Positions 1 through 8,329 of a stretch of DNA of 15,657 nucleotides are shown in pieces (positions within the stretch are counted from its first letter, which is position 1; the number at the start of each line of letters is the position of its first letter). The notes beneath the pieces are model-generated. The model was given only the letters and a program-made list of their open reading frames with translations, did not search any database and was not told where the DNA came from. The DNA comes from Atribacteria bacterium SCGC AAA255-G05. GTDB lineage: Bacteria; Atribacterota; Phoenicimicrobiia; Phoenicimicrobiales; Phoenicimicrobiaceae. Location of the stretch: assembly GCA_000405605.1 (NCBI GenBank), contig ASPA01000040.1, positions 1-15,657 on the forward strand. Direction: 5' to 3'. The position numbers and the translations under genes are program-made.

Positions 1-2584
1 AATCTTTATCCAAATCTTTCCAGTCTGGTATCTCCTTTTTTGTAATAGCTTCTGCCGCCTTTCGTGCATCGGCAATGGATTCAACTACTGTTGAGGGCCC
101 TCGAAGGGCATCGCCACCTATAAAAACATTTTTAAGATTAGTTTCAAGAGTTTCCGGGTCAGCGTACGGTCTGTTGTTTTTTTCAATCTTTAGCCCGCAT
201 GCCGATAAAAATTTGGAATCGGTATACTCCCCGATAGCACTGATTACCGAATCTACAGCTATCTCCTCGGTTTCCTCAGTGGGGAGAGGACGTCGGCGGC
301 CGCTGGAATCAGGTTCACCTAAAACCATTCGGCGGCATTTTAGAATACCGTTTTGGAAAAATGATTCCGGTAGTAAGAGGGGTTTGAAAATAACTCCTTC
401 CTCAAGGGCTCGCTCATACTCCTCTTTATCCGCCGGCATTTCATCTTCAGTGCGGCGGTAGATGATAAAAACTTTTTCGACTCCGTCTACCTTCAGAGCA
501 GACCGTGCGCTGTCCACTGCAGTATTTCCGCCTCCTATTACCGCAACACGCCGGCCAATATTGAGTGCCCCTGAATCTTTGTTGAAAGACCTTAAAAAAT
601 CCAGGGTTTCATAGACATTATTAATATCACCGGTTAGCTGAAGTTTCCTTGAAACTTCAGCACCGATTCCCATAAAAATATATTTATATCCCTGGTTATT
701 TAAATCATTAATAGAAAATTCTTCTGATACTCCAAATTTGAAATCCACACCCAGTGCTTTGATAATAGAAATATCTTTTTCGATAGCAAGTGTTGGAATT
801 CTGAAATTAGGCAGGACATGGGTTATCACACCTCCGGGAGAATCCTGTTTTTCAAATACAGTCACCTTAAATCCGGCTTTAGCCAGAAAGAAACCTGCGG
901 ATAGCCCTGCCGGTCCTGCTCCGATAACAGCAACTTTTATATCCAGCTGTTCAGCAGTAATATGGCTTTTAGCATTATAGGTGATTTTTCCTTGCTCAGC
1001 AGCAATTCTCTTAACCTCGCGAATACTAACAGCTCCTTCATAGTCAAGACGGGTACAGTTGTACATGCATTGATGATCACAGATATGCCCGGTTATATTA
1101 GGAAGAGGATTTTTTAAATAGATGAGTTCCAAAGCTTTATCGTATTGTCCATCTCCCGCGAGCCGAATATACTCCGGAATATCCTGGCGGATGGGGCAGG
1201 AGAGAACACAGGGAGCAATATAGCAGTCGGTCAGAGGTAATTCCCGGTCAATAAAAACTTTCTTCGTACCTCTCCAATCTTTTCGGTAATAATTCTCCCG
1301 AAGGGCTTCTTCTGCTAATCGGTCAAGTTTTTCCACATCGATAACCTCGGGCTGACTTTTTTCTTCAACTATTGGCTCTAATTTTCGGGCTATTCCTGCC
1401 ATTCTCATATAGCCGCCCGGCTTTAACAACTCAGTGGCTATAGTAATTGGTTTAATTCCCGTTTCAAAAATCTGAAGGATATTTAGCTGGGATGCTCCTC
1501 CTGAGTAAGATATAGGAAGGGTTCCGCCAAATTCACGCGATAAGTGGGAAGCTAAAGTGATAGTAAGAGGAAAGAGAATACGTCCTGATAAGTACATTTC
1601 CTCTCCGGGAAGAACACCGAGTGTATTTACCGTTCCCAGCGTATTAGAAAGTTTTACTCCAAAATTACGGCCACATTCAGTGGCTACTTTAGAAAGCCGT
1701 TTAAGCATCCCTATGGCATCATCCCACTGAAGGTCATCAGCAAAGGTAGATTCTTTAATATTTATATAATTAAATCCAAGCTCATCCAATATTTTTCGGA
1801 CTAATTCATAGCCAAGGAGGGTCGGGTTTAATTTTACGAAAGTATTAAGTTTTTTTTCTACTATAAGATATCGGCAAATCGCTTCTTGTTCTTCCGGAGG
1901 ACATCCGTGCATGGTAGAGAGAGTTACAGAGCGGGCAATATGGGGTGGAACTAAACTGGAAATATTTTCCAGGTTTTTAACCTCTCCTTTAGTGTGCAGA
2001 ACTTCTAAAAAGTTCGTGTCCCGAATAAAAGAACTTAATTCTTCTAAGTAACGCTTAAATAGCGGATGTCCGGAGGCATCGGTTAAACTATTAATAAACG
2101 AATCCATGCCGGGGGTTTTAATTCCCTCCAGATCGTAGCCCACGCTCATATTAAAAATAAAAGATTGTTTTGTAGTAACGCGCATATCAAAAACTGCTTC
2201 TATGAAGTGAAGCAGTATCCAGGCTTTAAGATACTCATCATATGCCTGCTCCAGGGAAAGTTCAGTAGACCATTCGGTATTATAACCCTCGTCTCGGGCA
2301 TCAATACAAGGCTTATCAAAATGCAGGCTATCAAGTTTTTGTACGGTCTTAATCTCGAAAAAGCGTCCGCCAACCAGATAGGCAGCGATAATATTTTGGG
2401 TCAGCTGGGTATGAGGGCCTGCTGCTGGTCCTACAGGAGTAGCACAACTTTCATCAAATATCTGAATATTTTTTCCATTTTCTTTAATGAAAAATTGAGA
2501 TTCAGGTATCCCAAAAATTGTCCACTGCGACCGATATTCTTCAGTTATCCAGTGAAGCAACTGCTTAAAGGGAATTGGCCTCAT
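1..2584 (-). CDS. ygfK: YgfK-type iron-sulfur flavoprotein (putative selenate reductase subunit), C-terminus outside the window
   Basis: Read by eye, the frame is open without a stop from 2584 to the left edge (861 codons). The N-terminus (MRPIPFKQLLHWI) and the block TMHGCPPEE (residue 224 on) match E. coli YgfK, which is about 1030 residues, so roughly the last sixth is missing. Order of parts: an N-terminal dihydroorotate-dehydrogenase-like domain; a cysteine-rich linker (C454, C459, C463, C502, C506, C510) likely to bind [4Fe-4S] clusters; then two nucleotide-binding motifs as in the glutamate synthase small subunit, GAGPAG at 555 and GGGNTA at 684. The family is known as a companion of selenium-dependent molybdenum hydroxylases; selenate reduction itself is weakly established. 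An ATG at 2596 would add MGDI, as in the E. coli annotation. I prefer 2584 because GGGAGA lies 5 nt upstream of it, whereas 2596 abuts a repeat and has no ribosome site. Confidence 0.9.
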   Translation of the reverse strand, partial: MRPIPFKQLLHWITEEYRSQWTIFGIPESQFFIKENGKNIQIFDESCATPVGPAAGPHTQLTQNIIAAYLVGGRFFEIKTVQKLDSLHFDKPCIDARDEGYNTEWSTELSLEQAYDEYLKAWILLHFIEAVFDMRVTTKQSFIFNMSVGYDLEGIKTPGMDSFINSLTDASGHPLFKRYLEELSSFIRDTNFLEVLHTKGEVKNLENISSLVPPHIARSVTLSTMHGCPPEEQEAICRYLIVEKKLNTFVKLNPTLLGYELVRKILDELGFNYINIKESTFADDLQWDDAIGMLKRLSKVATECGRNFGVKLSNTLGTVNTLGVLPGEEMYLSGRILFPLTITLASHLSREFGGTLPISYSGGASQLNILQIFETGIKPITIATELLKPGGYMRMAGIARKLEPIVEEKSQPEVIDVEKLDRLAEEALRENYYRKDWRGTKKVFIDRELPLTDCYIAPCVLSCPIRQDIPEYIRLAGDGQYDKALELIYLKNPLPNITGHICDHQCMYNCTRLDYEGAVSIREVKRIAAEQGKITYNAKSHITAEQLDIKVAVIGAGPAGLSAGFFLAKAGFKVTVFEKQDSPGGVITHVLPNFRIPTLAIEKDISIIKALGVDFKFGVSEEFSINDLNNQGYKYIFMGIGAEVSRKLQLTGDINNVYETLDFLRSFNKDSGALNIGRRVAVIGGGNTAVDSARSALKVDGVEKVFIIYRRTEDEMPADKEEYERALEEGVIFKPLLLPESFFQNGILKCRRMVLGEPDSSGRRRPLPTEETEEIAVDSVISAIGEYTDSKFLSACGLKIEKNNRPYADPETLETNLKNVFIGGDALRGPSTVVESIADARKAAEAITKKEIPDWKDLDKD

Positions 2585-2596
2585 AATATCTCCCAT

Positions 2597-2674
2597 GGTG
2601 ACAGGGGACGGTCCTCTGTCACCTTTTAGAACTGTCTCCTGAAAGATGGTGACAGAGGACCGTCCCCTGTCACC
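2597..2674. repeat. REP-type perfect inverted repeat (27-bp arms) at the ygfK start
   Basis: The left arm (2597-2623) begins GGTGACAGGGGACGG. The right arm (2648-2674) is its exact reverse complement, and the loop is 24 nt. Each arm is itself nearly palindromic (GGTGACAG...CTGTCACC). Sequences of the GTGACAGGGGACGG type are known as dispersed REP-like elements in anaerobic bacteria. It occupies the 5' leader of ygfK and would form a strong hairpin in that mRNA or end transcription arriving from 3930. It differs in sequence from the repeats around the transposase gene in this window, so it belongs to a second family whose transposase is not here. Confidence 0.85.
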
Positions 2675-2733
2675 TCTGACAAGAATTTTTTACATAACCT
2701 GAATTCCTTGCATGATTATCTTATATCAACATT

Positions 2734-3930
2734 TTACCACTTAAAGAATTCTCGTACCAATTTACTATAATCTCCTTTGCAAATCAGATGATGATTACCC
2801 AGAGAATTTTGTAAAAAATATTTAACCCCCTCATTCATTCTAAATCTTATTTGAGTCCTGCACAAATTTTCGCTATTTAAATTTTCAATTATTTCTCCCC
2901 CGGATACGAAATATTCTTTACCATCTCGGGAAAGTTTAAAAATGGTGGCCTCCCCTTCCCCGATGACTCCCTTTATCCCCACTCCCAAACCTGACTCGAA
3001 GTGGGTTTTTAAATAAAATTCATCAGGCATATTCAAGGGTAAAGTACAATGAGCTAAAATTATTTCATTCTTGTCAATATCAATGCTGGAAAGATTGGCC
3101 ATAAAAACAGGCTCATTGGTTAAATAGCGCAGAATAACCATAGATATAAGAGCGGGAATATCGCCTTCACAACCGGCTAAAATTCCTTCATCGTTTAATA
3201 AGGAAAGACCGAGACAACCGGTATTTTTATAAATTTCCAGCAGGTCAAAACATCTTACGGTAATACCGTCAAGTTTGTATTTGTTTACGATAGCTTTAAG
3301 CCCGCTATAAATTTTCAGTGCTCCATCGATTGATTTACTATCAAACCCTTTATTTTTAATATCATTTAATTTGGCATGGTCAAAATTGTGATCCTGGTCG
3401 ATTTCTTTAACTAATTCATCCATTTCAATATCAATTAATGAAATTCCTAAATTGTCTTTTACTTTCTTATAATCTACATCGCTGGCTATGAGCCAATCGG
3501 ACGGTTTACCGATAACTCCTAATTTAATTGAAGCTAACCTGTTTTTCACTTCAAATATTTTACTGAGTTCTTTTATTCTCCTGGCAATATAATCACTATC
3601 TCCGTGTATTATTTCTACTTTTTTTCCTTTCTGTTTTAAAAAGGAGGCAATCTCCAAAGAGGCAGCAAAAGAATTGTGCAATCCACTGGATAAAAGCAGG
3701 TAAGGTCCCTTAATCTGCTTATAAATCTGTTTGAACTTCCCCTCGACTCCCCCGGATTTAATAAAGATAAGGGGGAAACAATCTTTATCTTTGTTAAAAT
3801 CTTCCAAGTTTATGCTTTCGAGCTTTCTACCTAATTTTTCTTCAATATCTGCTAAAAAACCTTGTAAAGTGCTGCTAATATATCTTTCATTATGTACTTC
3901 TGAAACCAGGTTATATAATCCTATTTTCAT
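2734..3930 (-). CDS. L-fucose/L-arabinose isomerase-like protein
   Basis: A 398-residue cytoplasmic protein, shorter than classical FucI (about 590) and in the range of the COG2407-type isomerase-like proteins. Family signs are in the C-terminal half: CLGLSLLNDEG (239-249) followed by GCEGDIPA (253-260), the acidic metal-site region; AHCTLP (293-298); and the ending GNHHLICKGD (378-387), typical of the closing segment of this family. The N-terminal half looks like an alternating alpha/beta fold and is less conserved. Family members convert aldoses and ketoses, but many distant ones have no known substrate and I cannot name one. The start has a GAAAGGAA ribosome site. It is 137 nt upstream of ygfK on the same strand, separated by the REP hairpin, so co-transcription is uncertain. 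Nothing in it points to selenium. Confidence 0.7.
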   Translation of the reverse strand: MKIGLYNLVSEVHNERYISSTLQGFLADIEEKLGRKLESINLEDFNKDKDCFPLIFIKSGGVEGKFKQIYKQIKGPYLLLSSGLHNSFAASLEIASFLKQKGKKVEIIHGDSDYIARRIKELSKIFEVKNRLASIKLGVIGKPSDWLIASDVDYKKVKDNLGISLIDIEMDELVKEIDQDHNFDHAKLNDIKNKGFDSKSIDGALKIYSGLKAIVNKYKLDGITVRCFDLLEIYKNTGCLGLSLLNDEGILAGCEGDIPALISMVILRYLTNEPVFMANLSSIDIDKNEIILAHCTLPLNMPDEFYLKTHFESGLGVGIKGVIGEGEATIFKLSRDGKEYFVSGGEIIENLNSENLCRTQIRFRMNEGVKYFLQNSLGNHHLICKGDYSKLVREFFKW

Positions 3931-4001
3931 ATCAAGATTCCTTTCTTTTATATCTTTACTGTCGGTAATTAGTAAAATAACTTTTCTTAATTATAAATTT
4001 T

Positions 4002-4022
4002 AAATAGGGACACATCCTATTT
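4002..4022. repeat. REP element, left flank of the RAYT gene
   Basis: AAATAGGGACACATCCTATT plus one T. This is the same unit as the outer end of the left arm at 4741, in the same orientation, with one C missing. It is an imperfect palindrome (AAATAGG...CCTATTT) lying 8 nt beyond the 3' end of the transposase gene. It may also act as a weak terminator for that gene. Confidence 0.8.
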
Positions 4023-4030
4023 ATTAAAGT

Positions 4031-4702
4031 TTAATTTTTCTTTTTACGAGGTCTGCCTTTCGACCGGGTATTTATAGTAACACCTAAGGTCTCAAGCATA
4101 TGGTTAAAAAACTCTTTAGATCCTATAGGTTTTCCGCTAATAGTAGATTTTTTTATTACTTCTATCTCCTCTTCCTTATCTGGGTTATTTAAGAAGGCGA
4201 TGTACTCTTCCCTCTCAGTATCATCCTCCCATATCGGCTTAATAAAACCCATCCTCTTACCAGAAGTATTAGCCTTAGCGCTAGACCATTGATATTCATC
4301 TGGTTTACTTATTATTTTCGCTCTAACAGGATTTCGCTCTATGTATCGACCTACTGACCAAAGATACGGTTCTTTATCCACTAAAGCAGAATAAAATCTA
4401 CACTCCCATAACCTGCCTGTTCTTTTATATTTCTTATTGATGTGTTGGGTAAATCTAAGACTTAATTTCTGCATAGTTTTAGCTAGGGAACTATTATTTT
4501 TAGGGACTACTAGAAGATGGACATGATTTTTCATAAGACAATAGGCATGAACCGTACAACTACATTCTAAACTATATTTTTCTAGCCATTTAAGATATAA
4601 ACGCCTATCTTCTTGGTCAAAAAATATGTCCTGTCTATTATTGCCCCTCTGGATTATATGATGAGGATATCCAATACCTACTATTCTTGCTATACGTGGC
4701 AT
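4031..4702 (-). CDS. REP-associated tyrosine transposase (RAYT, IS200-like Y1 domain)
   Basis: A 223-residue single-strand DNA transposase of the Y1 HUH family. The start, MPRIARIVGIGYPHHIIQRG, is the usual opening of this family. The HUH metal-binding pair is H60-V61-H62 in KNHVHLL, and the probable nucleophile is Tyr120 in RYIERNPVRA. A basic tail, GRPRKKK near residue 217, resembles an AT-hook. REP sequences flank it on both sides, the standard layout of a RAYT with its cognate repeats. Such proteins cut and join REP hairpins and are usually single-copy, domesticated genes rather than mobile insertion sequences. No clear ribosome site precedes the ATG, and a candidate promoter sits so close that the mRNA would be nearly leaderless, which suggests low expression. 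The reading frame is intact. Confidence 0.93.
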   Translation of the reverse strand: MPRIARIVGIGYPHHIIQRGNNRQDIFFDQEDRRLYLKWLEKYSLECSCTVHAYCLMKNHVHLLVVPKNNSSLAKTMQKLSLRFTQHINKKYKRTGRLWECRFYSALVDKEPYLWSVGRYIERNPVRAKIISKPDEYQWSSAKANTSGKRMGFIKPIWEDDTEREEYIAFLNNPDKEEEIEVIKKSTISGKPIGSKEFFNHMLETLGVTINTRSKGRPRKKKN

Positions 4703-4708
4703 AATAAA

Positions 4709-4737
4709 AATATATCATAATTTTTACCACTAATCAA
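4709..4737 (-). promoter_or_regulatory. Candidate promoter for the RAYT gene
   Basis: On the minus strand, TTGATT (4737-4732), a 17-nt spacer and TATATT (4714-4709). Transcription would begin almost at the ATG (4702), giving a leaderless or nearly leaderless mRNA. The -35 box lies only a base or two from the large REP hairpin. Confidence 0.4.
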
Positions 4738-4738
4738 T

Positions 4739-4805
4739 TAAAAAATAGGGACACATCCCATTTTCTCTTCTAAAAAGAGAAAATGGGATGTGTCCCTATT
4801 TTTTA
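4739..4805. repeat. REP hairpin: perfect inverted repeat with 31-bp arms
   Basis: Arm 4739-4769 and arm 4775-4805 are exact reverse complements around a 5-nt loop (CTAAA). Each arm holds the unit AATAGGGACACATCCCATTT, also seen at 4002. This is a head-to-head REP pair of the kind recognised by RAYT enzymes. The A-rich left edge and T-rich right edge would make it a bidirectional intrinsic terminator, insulating the transposase gene from the selenium operon that starts just to its right. Confidence 0.93.
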
Positions 4806-4808
4806 TAC

Positions 4809-4837
4809 TTGTAAAGTTTTGCATTTCAACTTATAAT
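4809..4837 (+). promoter_or_regulatory. Sigma-70-type promoter for selC and probably the sel operon
   Basis: TTGTAA (4809-4814), a 17-nt spacer and a perfect TATAAT (4832-4837). Transcription would start near 4844, a few bases before the mature tRNA end. No terminator is visible between selC and selA, so this promoter probably also drives selA-selB-selD. Confidence 0.7.
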
Positions 4838-4847
4838 AACACAGGAA

Positions 4848-4946
4848 GGGAGCGGATAGGCTCTGGTGGGCCTTGCGGACTTCAAATCCGTGGGCGGTAA
4901 TTAATAATAATTGCCGCGGTGGGTTCGATTCCTACCCCTCCCGCCA
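4848..4946 (+). tRNA. selC: tRNA-Sec (selenocysteine, UCA anticodon)
   Basis: Selenocysteine tRNA that reads UGA. The anticodon loop is CTTCAAA (TCA at 4882-4884) on the stem GCGGA/TCCGT. The D arm is the Sec-specific long form: 6 bp AGGCTC/GGGCCT with a 4-nt loop TGGT. A long variable arm has 9 bp (4894-4902 with 4909-4917). The T loop is TTCGATT (4924-4930), the discriminator is G4943, and CCA is encoded at 4944-4946. The 5' acceptor strand GGGAGCGG gives an 8-nt stem like E. coli selC, but one C faces C (4853/4937), and the 3' side is one nucleotide short for a full 8-bp acceptor plus 5-bp T stem. It lies 51 nt before selA on the same strand. Confidence 0.95.
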
Positions 4947-4997
4947 TTTATTTTTAACTTTAAAAAACCACTACACCAAAGGAGATAATCTTATTAA

Positions 4998-6407
4998 TTG
5001 AAAAATAATAAAGATACGGACAATAATAACTTAAATTTATTGCTATCAAAGATTCCCAGCATAGAAATAATTTTACAAAATAAAGCACTAAAACCTTTAA
5101 TACAAAAACATTCCCGAAAAATGCTTACCCAAATGGTAAGAAAAGTTATCTCTGAAGAGAAAAAAAATGCCCTTAAAAATGGCCACCTGTATTCAGCGCA
5201 AGAAAGGATAAATAAGATTAAAGAATATTTTAAAAAAGAAAATCTATCTTTTTTACAAGAAGTAATAAACGGCAGCGGAGTAATTCTTCATACTAACCTG
5301 GGGAGAGCACCACTGGGTAAAGAAATGCTTACAGCAGTTCAAAGCTCTTTGCAGGGTTATACTAATTTGGAATATGATCTTGCAGAAGGCAGCAGAGGAA
5401 AAAGAGGAGAAATTGTCGAAAAATTAATTTGCACTCTCAGTCATTCAGAAAAAAGTTTGGTGGTTAATAATAATGCCGGTGCAATATTTTTGATATTGAA
5501 TACTCTGGCTAAAAATAAAGAAGTGATTGTCTCCAGAGGAGAATTGGTGCAAATCGGGGGAGGATTCCGCATTCCGGAGATATTAGAACAAAGCGGTGCT
5601 CATCTTCGAGAAGTCGGCACCACCAACCAAACCTTTATCGAAGATTACGAGAAAGCAATTAATGATAATACTGCTTTAATATTAAAAGTCCATCAAAGTA
5701 ATTTTTATATGAACGGTTTTGTTCAGCAAGTTGAAGTTAAAGAACTTAAAAAATTAGGGAAAAAATATAATTTGCCGGTAATAGTAGACTTGGGCAGTGG
5801 AACATTTTTAGCTACTGAAACATTTGGATTAAAACACGAACCAACCGTTCAAGAAAATATTAGAATCGGTGCTGATATTGTCTGTTTTAGCACAGATAAG
5901 CTCCTGGGGGGTCCCCAGGGAGGGGTTGTTTGCGGAAAAGAAATTTATCTAAAGAAAATTTCGCAGCATCCCTTATTTCGCACGCTTAGAGTGGATAAGA
6001 TAACTTTGACTATCCTTCAGGAAATTTTATTATCTTATCTAAAAGGTAAGGCGGTAAGTAAAATTCCCATTTGGAAAATGATTTCCTGCCCCTTAGATAA
6101 AATTGCTGCTCGCAGCCAGAGTATCTGTCAAAAACTGAAAAAAGAAGATATCCCGGCATTTACCAAAGAAGGGGAAACTGCTATAGGCGGGGGTTCTTTG
6201 CCCGGACAAACTTTGCCAACTAAATTAATAATTATAAAACCTCCCTGTCCGGTAGAAATTTTTTCTAAAGAATTACGCTCATTTAACCCTCCACTTCTGG
6301 GGAGAAAAGAAAAAGAATTTTTTATTCTAGATCCTCGCTGTATTGACCCTTCATCTGACAATTTAGTAATAAAAATCATTACATCAGTTTATTCTAAAAT
6401 GAAATAA
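4998..6407 (+). CDS. selA: L-seryl-tRNA(Sec) selenium transferase SelA
   Basis: A PLP enzyme that converts Ser-tRNA(Sec) to Sec-tRNA(Sec) using selenophosphate; the E. coli enzyme is a cytoplasmic homodecamer. The 469 residues match the family length of about 460. The N-terminal tRNA-binding part is followed by INGSGVILHTNLGRAPL (residue 90 on), a SelA hallmark, and VVNNNAGA. The PLP lysine is K301 in STDKLLGGPQGG, equivalent to K295 of E. coli. The start is TTG: a stop codon lies just upstream in frame, and GGAG sits 13 nt before it. The gene follows selC and is 12 nt before selB, so the set is probably one transcript. Confidence 0.97.
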   Translation: MKNNKDTDNNNLNLLLSKIPSIEIILQNKALKPLIQKHSRKMLTQMVRKVISEEKKNALKNGHLYSAQERINKIKEYFKKENLSFLQEVINGSGVILHTNLGRAPLGKEMLTAVQSSLQGYTNLEYDLAEGSRGKRGEIVEKLICTLSHSEKSLVVNNNAGAIFLILNTLAKNKEVIVSRGELVQIGGGFRIPEILEQSGAHLREVGTTNQTFIEDYEKAINDNTALILKVHQSNFYMNGFVQQVEVKELKKLGKKYNLPVIVDLGSGTFLATETFGLKHEPTVQENIRIGADIVCFSTDKLLGGPQGGVVCGKEIYLKKISQHPLFRTLRVDKITLTILQEILLSYLKGKAVSKIPIWKMISCPLDKIAARSQSICQKLKKEDIPAFTKEGETAIGGGSLPGQTLPTKLIIIKPPCPVEIFSKELRSFNPPLLGRKEKEFFILDPRCIDPSSDNLVIKIITSVYSKMK

Positions 6408-6419
6408 AAAGAGGTTTTT

Positions 6420-8303
6420 ATGTTTGTTTTCGGTACAGCAGGTCATATTGACCATGGCAAAACTGCCCTAATCTATGCTCTAACTTCTATAGATACTGAT
6501 CGCCTACCCGAAGAAAAAGAAAGAGGTATGACTATTGACTTGGGATTTGCCTGGATGAAGCTTCCTTCCGGAGAAAAAGTCGGGATAGTCGATGTGCCCG
6601 GGCACGAAAACCTTATAAAAAATATGATAGCCGGGGCAACCGGAATCGATGCGGTCATTTTAGTTATTGATGCCAACGAAGGCTGGATGCCGCAGACTGA
6701 AGAACATTTCCAAATTTTAGATTTGCTTGATATAAAATATGGCATCATCGCCATAACCAAAATCGATTTGGTAGACCAAATTAGATTAAATATTGTGGAA
6801 AAACAGATCAAAGAAAGGTTAAAAAACACCGTTCTCTTCGATGCACCGGTAGTAAAAGTAAGTACGGTAAAAAATATAGGAATCGACCAGATAAAATCAA
6901 CCATCCAGGATTTAATCCCCCGTATGAAACCCAAAAGAGATATTGGAAAACCGAGACTATCTATCGACCGGGTCTTTAATATTAAAGGAAGCGGCACGGT
7001 GGTTACCGGCACTTTGATAGGAGGAACTCTCCACCAGGGGATGGAAGTAACTATTTTCCCTTCTTATAAAAAAACCCGCCTTAGAAGCTTACAAACCTAC
7101 AAAGAAAAAACAGAAATAGCTTTTCCGGGAAGCAGGGCAGCTCTTAATTTAGTCGGGATGGAAAAAAATGAACTGCACAGGGGAGACATTGTCTTCGGAA
7201 CCAAGCAGATTAAGGCCAGCAAGAATATAGATGTCCAAATACAGCTTCTCTCCCAGCTTAAAAAATATTCTTTAGAAAATAGATCGGAAGTGCTTTTCTT
7301 CACCGGGACTAAAGAGATTTTGGCTAAAATATTTCTTCCCGAAACGAAGCCCCTTCAGTCCGATGAAACAGGATTTGCTCAACTTCGCTTTAAAGAACCG
7401 CTGGCAACTTATTTGGGAGACCACTTTATCTTGAGAATACCCAGTCCTCCTAAAACCATTGGGGGAGGTCTCATTATCGACCCTTTAGCTCATAAACACC
7501 ATTTTAAAGATAGAGATGCCCTTCATTTTTTACAAAAAAGAATAAAATTTGACTTGAGAGAATTAGTTTTAACTGAATTAAAAAAGAATATCTTTATTAA
7601 AAAAGATAATTTATTAATTAATAGCAATTATGCTGATTCAGAAATCAAGGAAGCAGTTGAACAATTTAAAAAACAAGGTGAAATAATTGCTACTAATTCC
7701 TGGCTGATTGATAAAAACTACTGGCAGGAGCAAAAAACAATATTTATGAACAGGTTAAACCGGGAATATGAACTTTATCCCTTGCGAGCCGGTTTTCCCT
7801 TAAATAAATTTCAAAGTTATTTCTATTACTTAAAACCGGAAATATTCAATAACTTGTTAGATTCTCTAATCAATACGGATAAGATAAGCTTAAAAAAAGG
7901 AATAATATTTTTACCCTCTCGCGAACCCAAGATTTCCTCACAACAAAAAATATTAATTTCTAAAATATTAAAATTCCTGAACGATAATTCCGCCAATCCC
8001 CCTAACGAAAAAACGCTTATTTCCCAAATTGCCGGGGGCAAAGAAATAATAGATTTTTTAGTTCAAGAAGGGGAAATTGTCAAATTAAGCGACGGAATTT
8101 TACTTGAAAGCAAAAATTATGATATCATGAAAAATAAATTAATAGATTTTTTAAAAATAAATGGCTCTATCTCTATAGCCCAGGTAAGGGAATTGTTGGG
8201 ACTAAGCCGAAAATATATTATTCCACTGCTTAACAAACTCGATGAGGAAAAAATTACTCAACGGAAAGAAAATGTTAGAATATTAAAAGCTAAACTTGGC
8301 TAA
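6420..8303 (+). CDS. selB: Selenocysteine-specific elongation factor SelB
   Basis: An EF-Tu-like GTPase that carries Sec-tRNA(Sec) to the ribosome and binds the SECIS hairpin in the mRNA. The 627 residues match the family (about 610-640). GTPase motifs: G1 GHIDHGKT (8-15), G2 region around RGMTIDLGF, G3 DVPGHE (58-63) and G4 TKID (113-116). Beta-barrel domains follow to about residue 370. The C-terminal part (about 380-627), rich in Lys, Ile and Leu, is the expected tandem winged-helix region that recognises SECIS. An AAAGAGG ribosome site precedes the ATG. Its natural targets in this window would be the selD and hesB-like mRNAs. Confidence 0.97.
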   Translation: MFVFGTAGHIDHGKTALIYALTSIDTDRLPEEKERGMTIDLGFAWMKLPSGEKVGIVDVPGHENLIKNMIAGATGIDAVILVIDANEGWMPQTEEHFQILDLLDIKYGIIAITKIDLVDQIRLNIVEKQIKERLKNTVLFDAPVVKVSTVKNIGIDQIKSTIQDLIPRMKPKRDIGKPRLSIDRVFNIKGSGTVVTGTLIGGTLHQGMEVTIFPSYKKTRLRSLQTYKEKTEIAFPGSRAALNLVGMEKNELHRGDIVFGTKQIKASKNIDVQIQLLSQLKKYSLENRSEVLFFTGTKEILAKIFLPETKPLQSDETGFAQLRFKEPLATYLGDHFILRIPSPPKTIGGGLIIDPLAHKHHFKDRDALHFLQKRIKFDLRELVLTELKKNIFIKKDNLLINSNYADSEIKEAVEQFKKQGEIIATNSWLIDKNYWQEQKTIFMNRLNREYELYPLRAGFPLNKFQSYFYYLKPEIFNNLLDSLINTDKISLKKGIIFLPSREPKISSQQKILISKILKFLNDNSANPPNEKTLISQIAGGKEIIDFLVQEGEIVKLSDGILLESKNYDIMKNKLIDFLKINGSISIAQVRELLGLSRKYIIPLLNKLDEEKITQRKENVRILKAKLG

Positions 8304-8329
8304 TCTATCAGAAAGGAGACAGAAAAGGT

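Noticed and set aside
75..2629. Plus-strand open frames at 75-461, 738-980 and 2165-2629
   Set aside because: They are antisense to the continuous ygfK frame and resemble no protein family.
2597..4805. CRISPR array from the repeated units
   Set aside because: The repeats are inverted, few, unevenly spaced and tied to a RAYT gene; there are no regular spacers or cas genes.
4031..4805. A recently inserted IS200/IS605 element
   Set aside because: There is no tnpB and no typical IS ends, and the flanking sequences are REP units. The protein has the RAYT form, so a domesticated REP system fits better.
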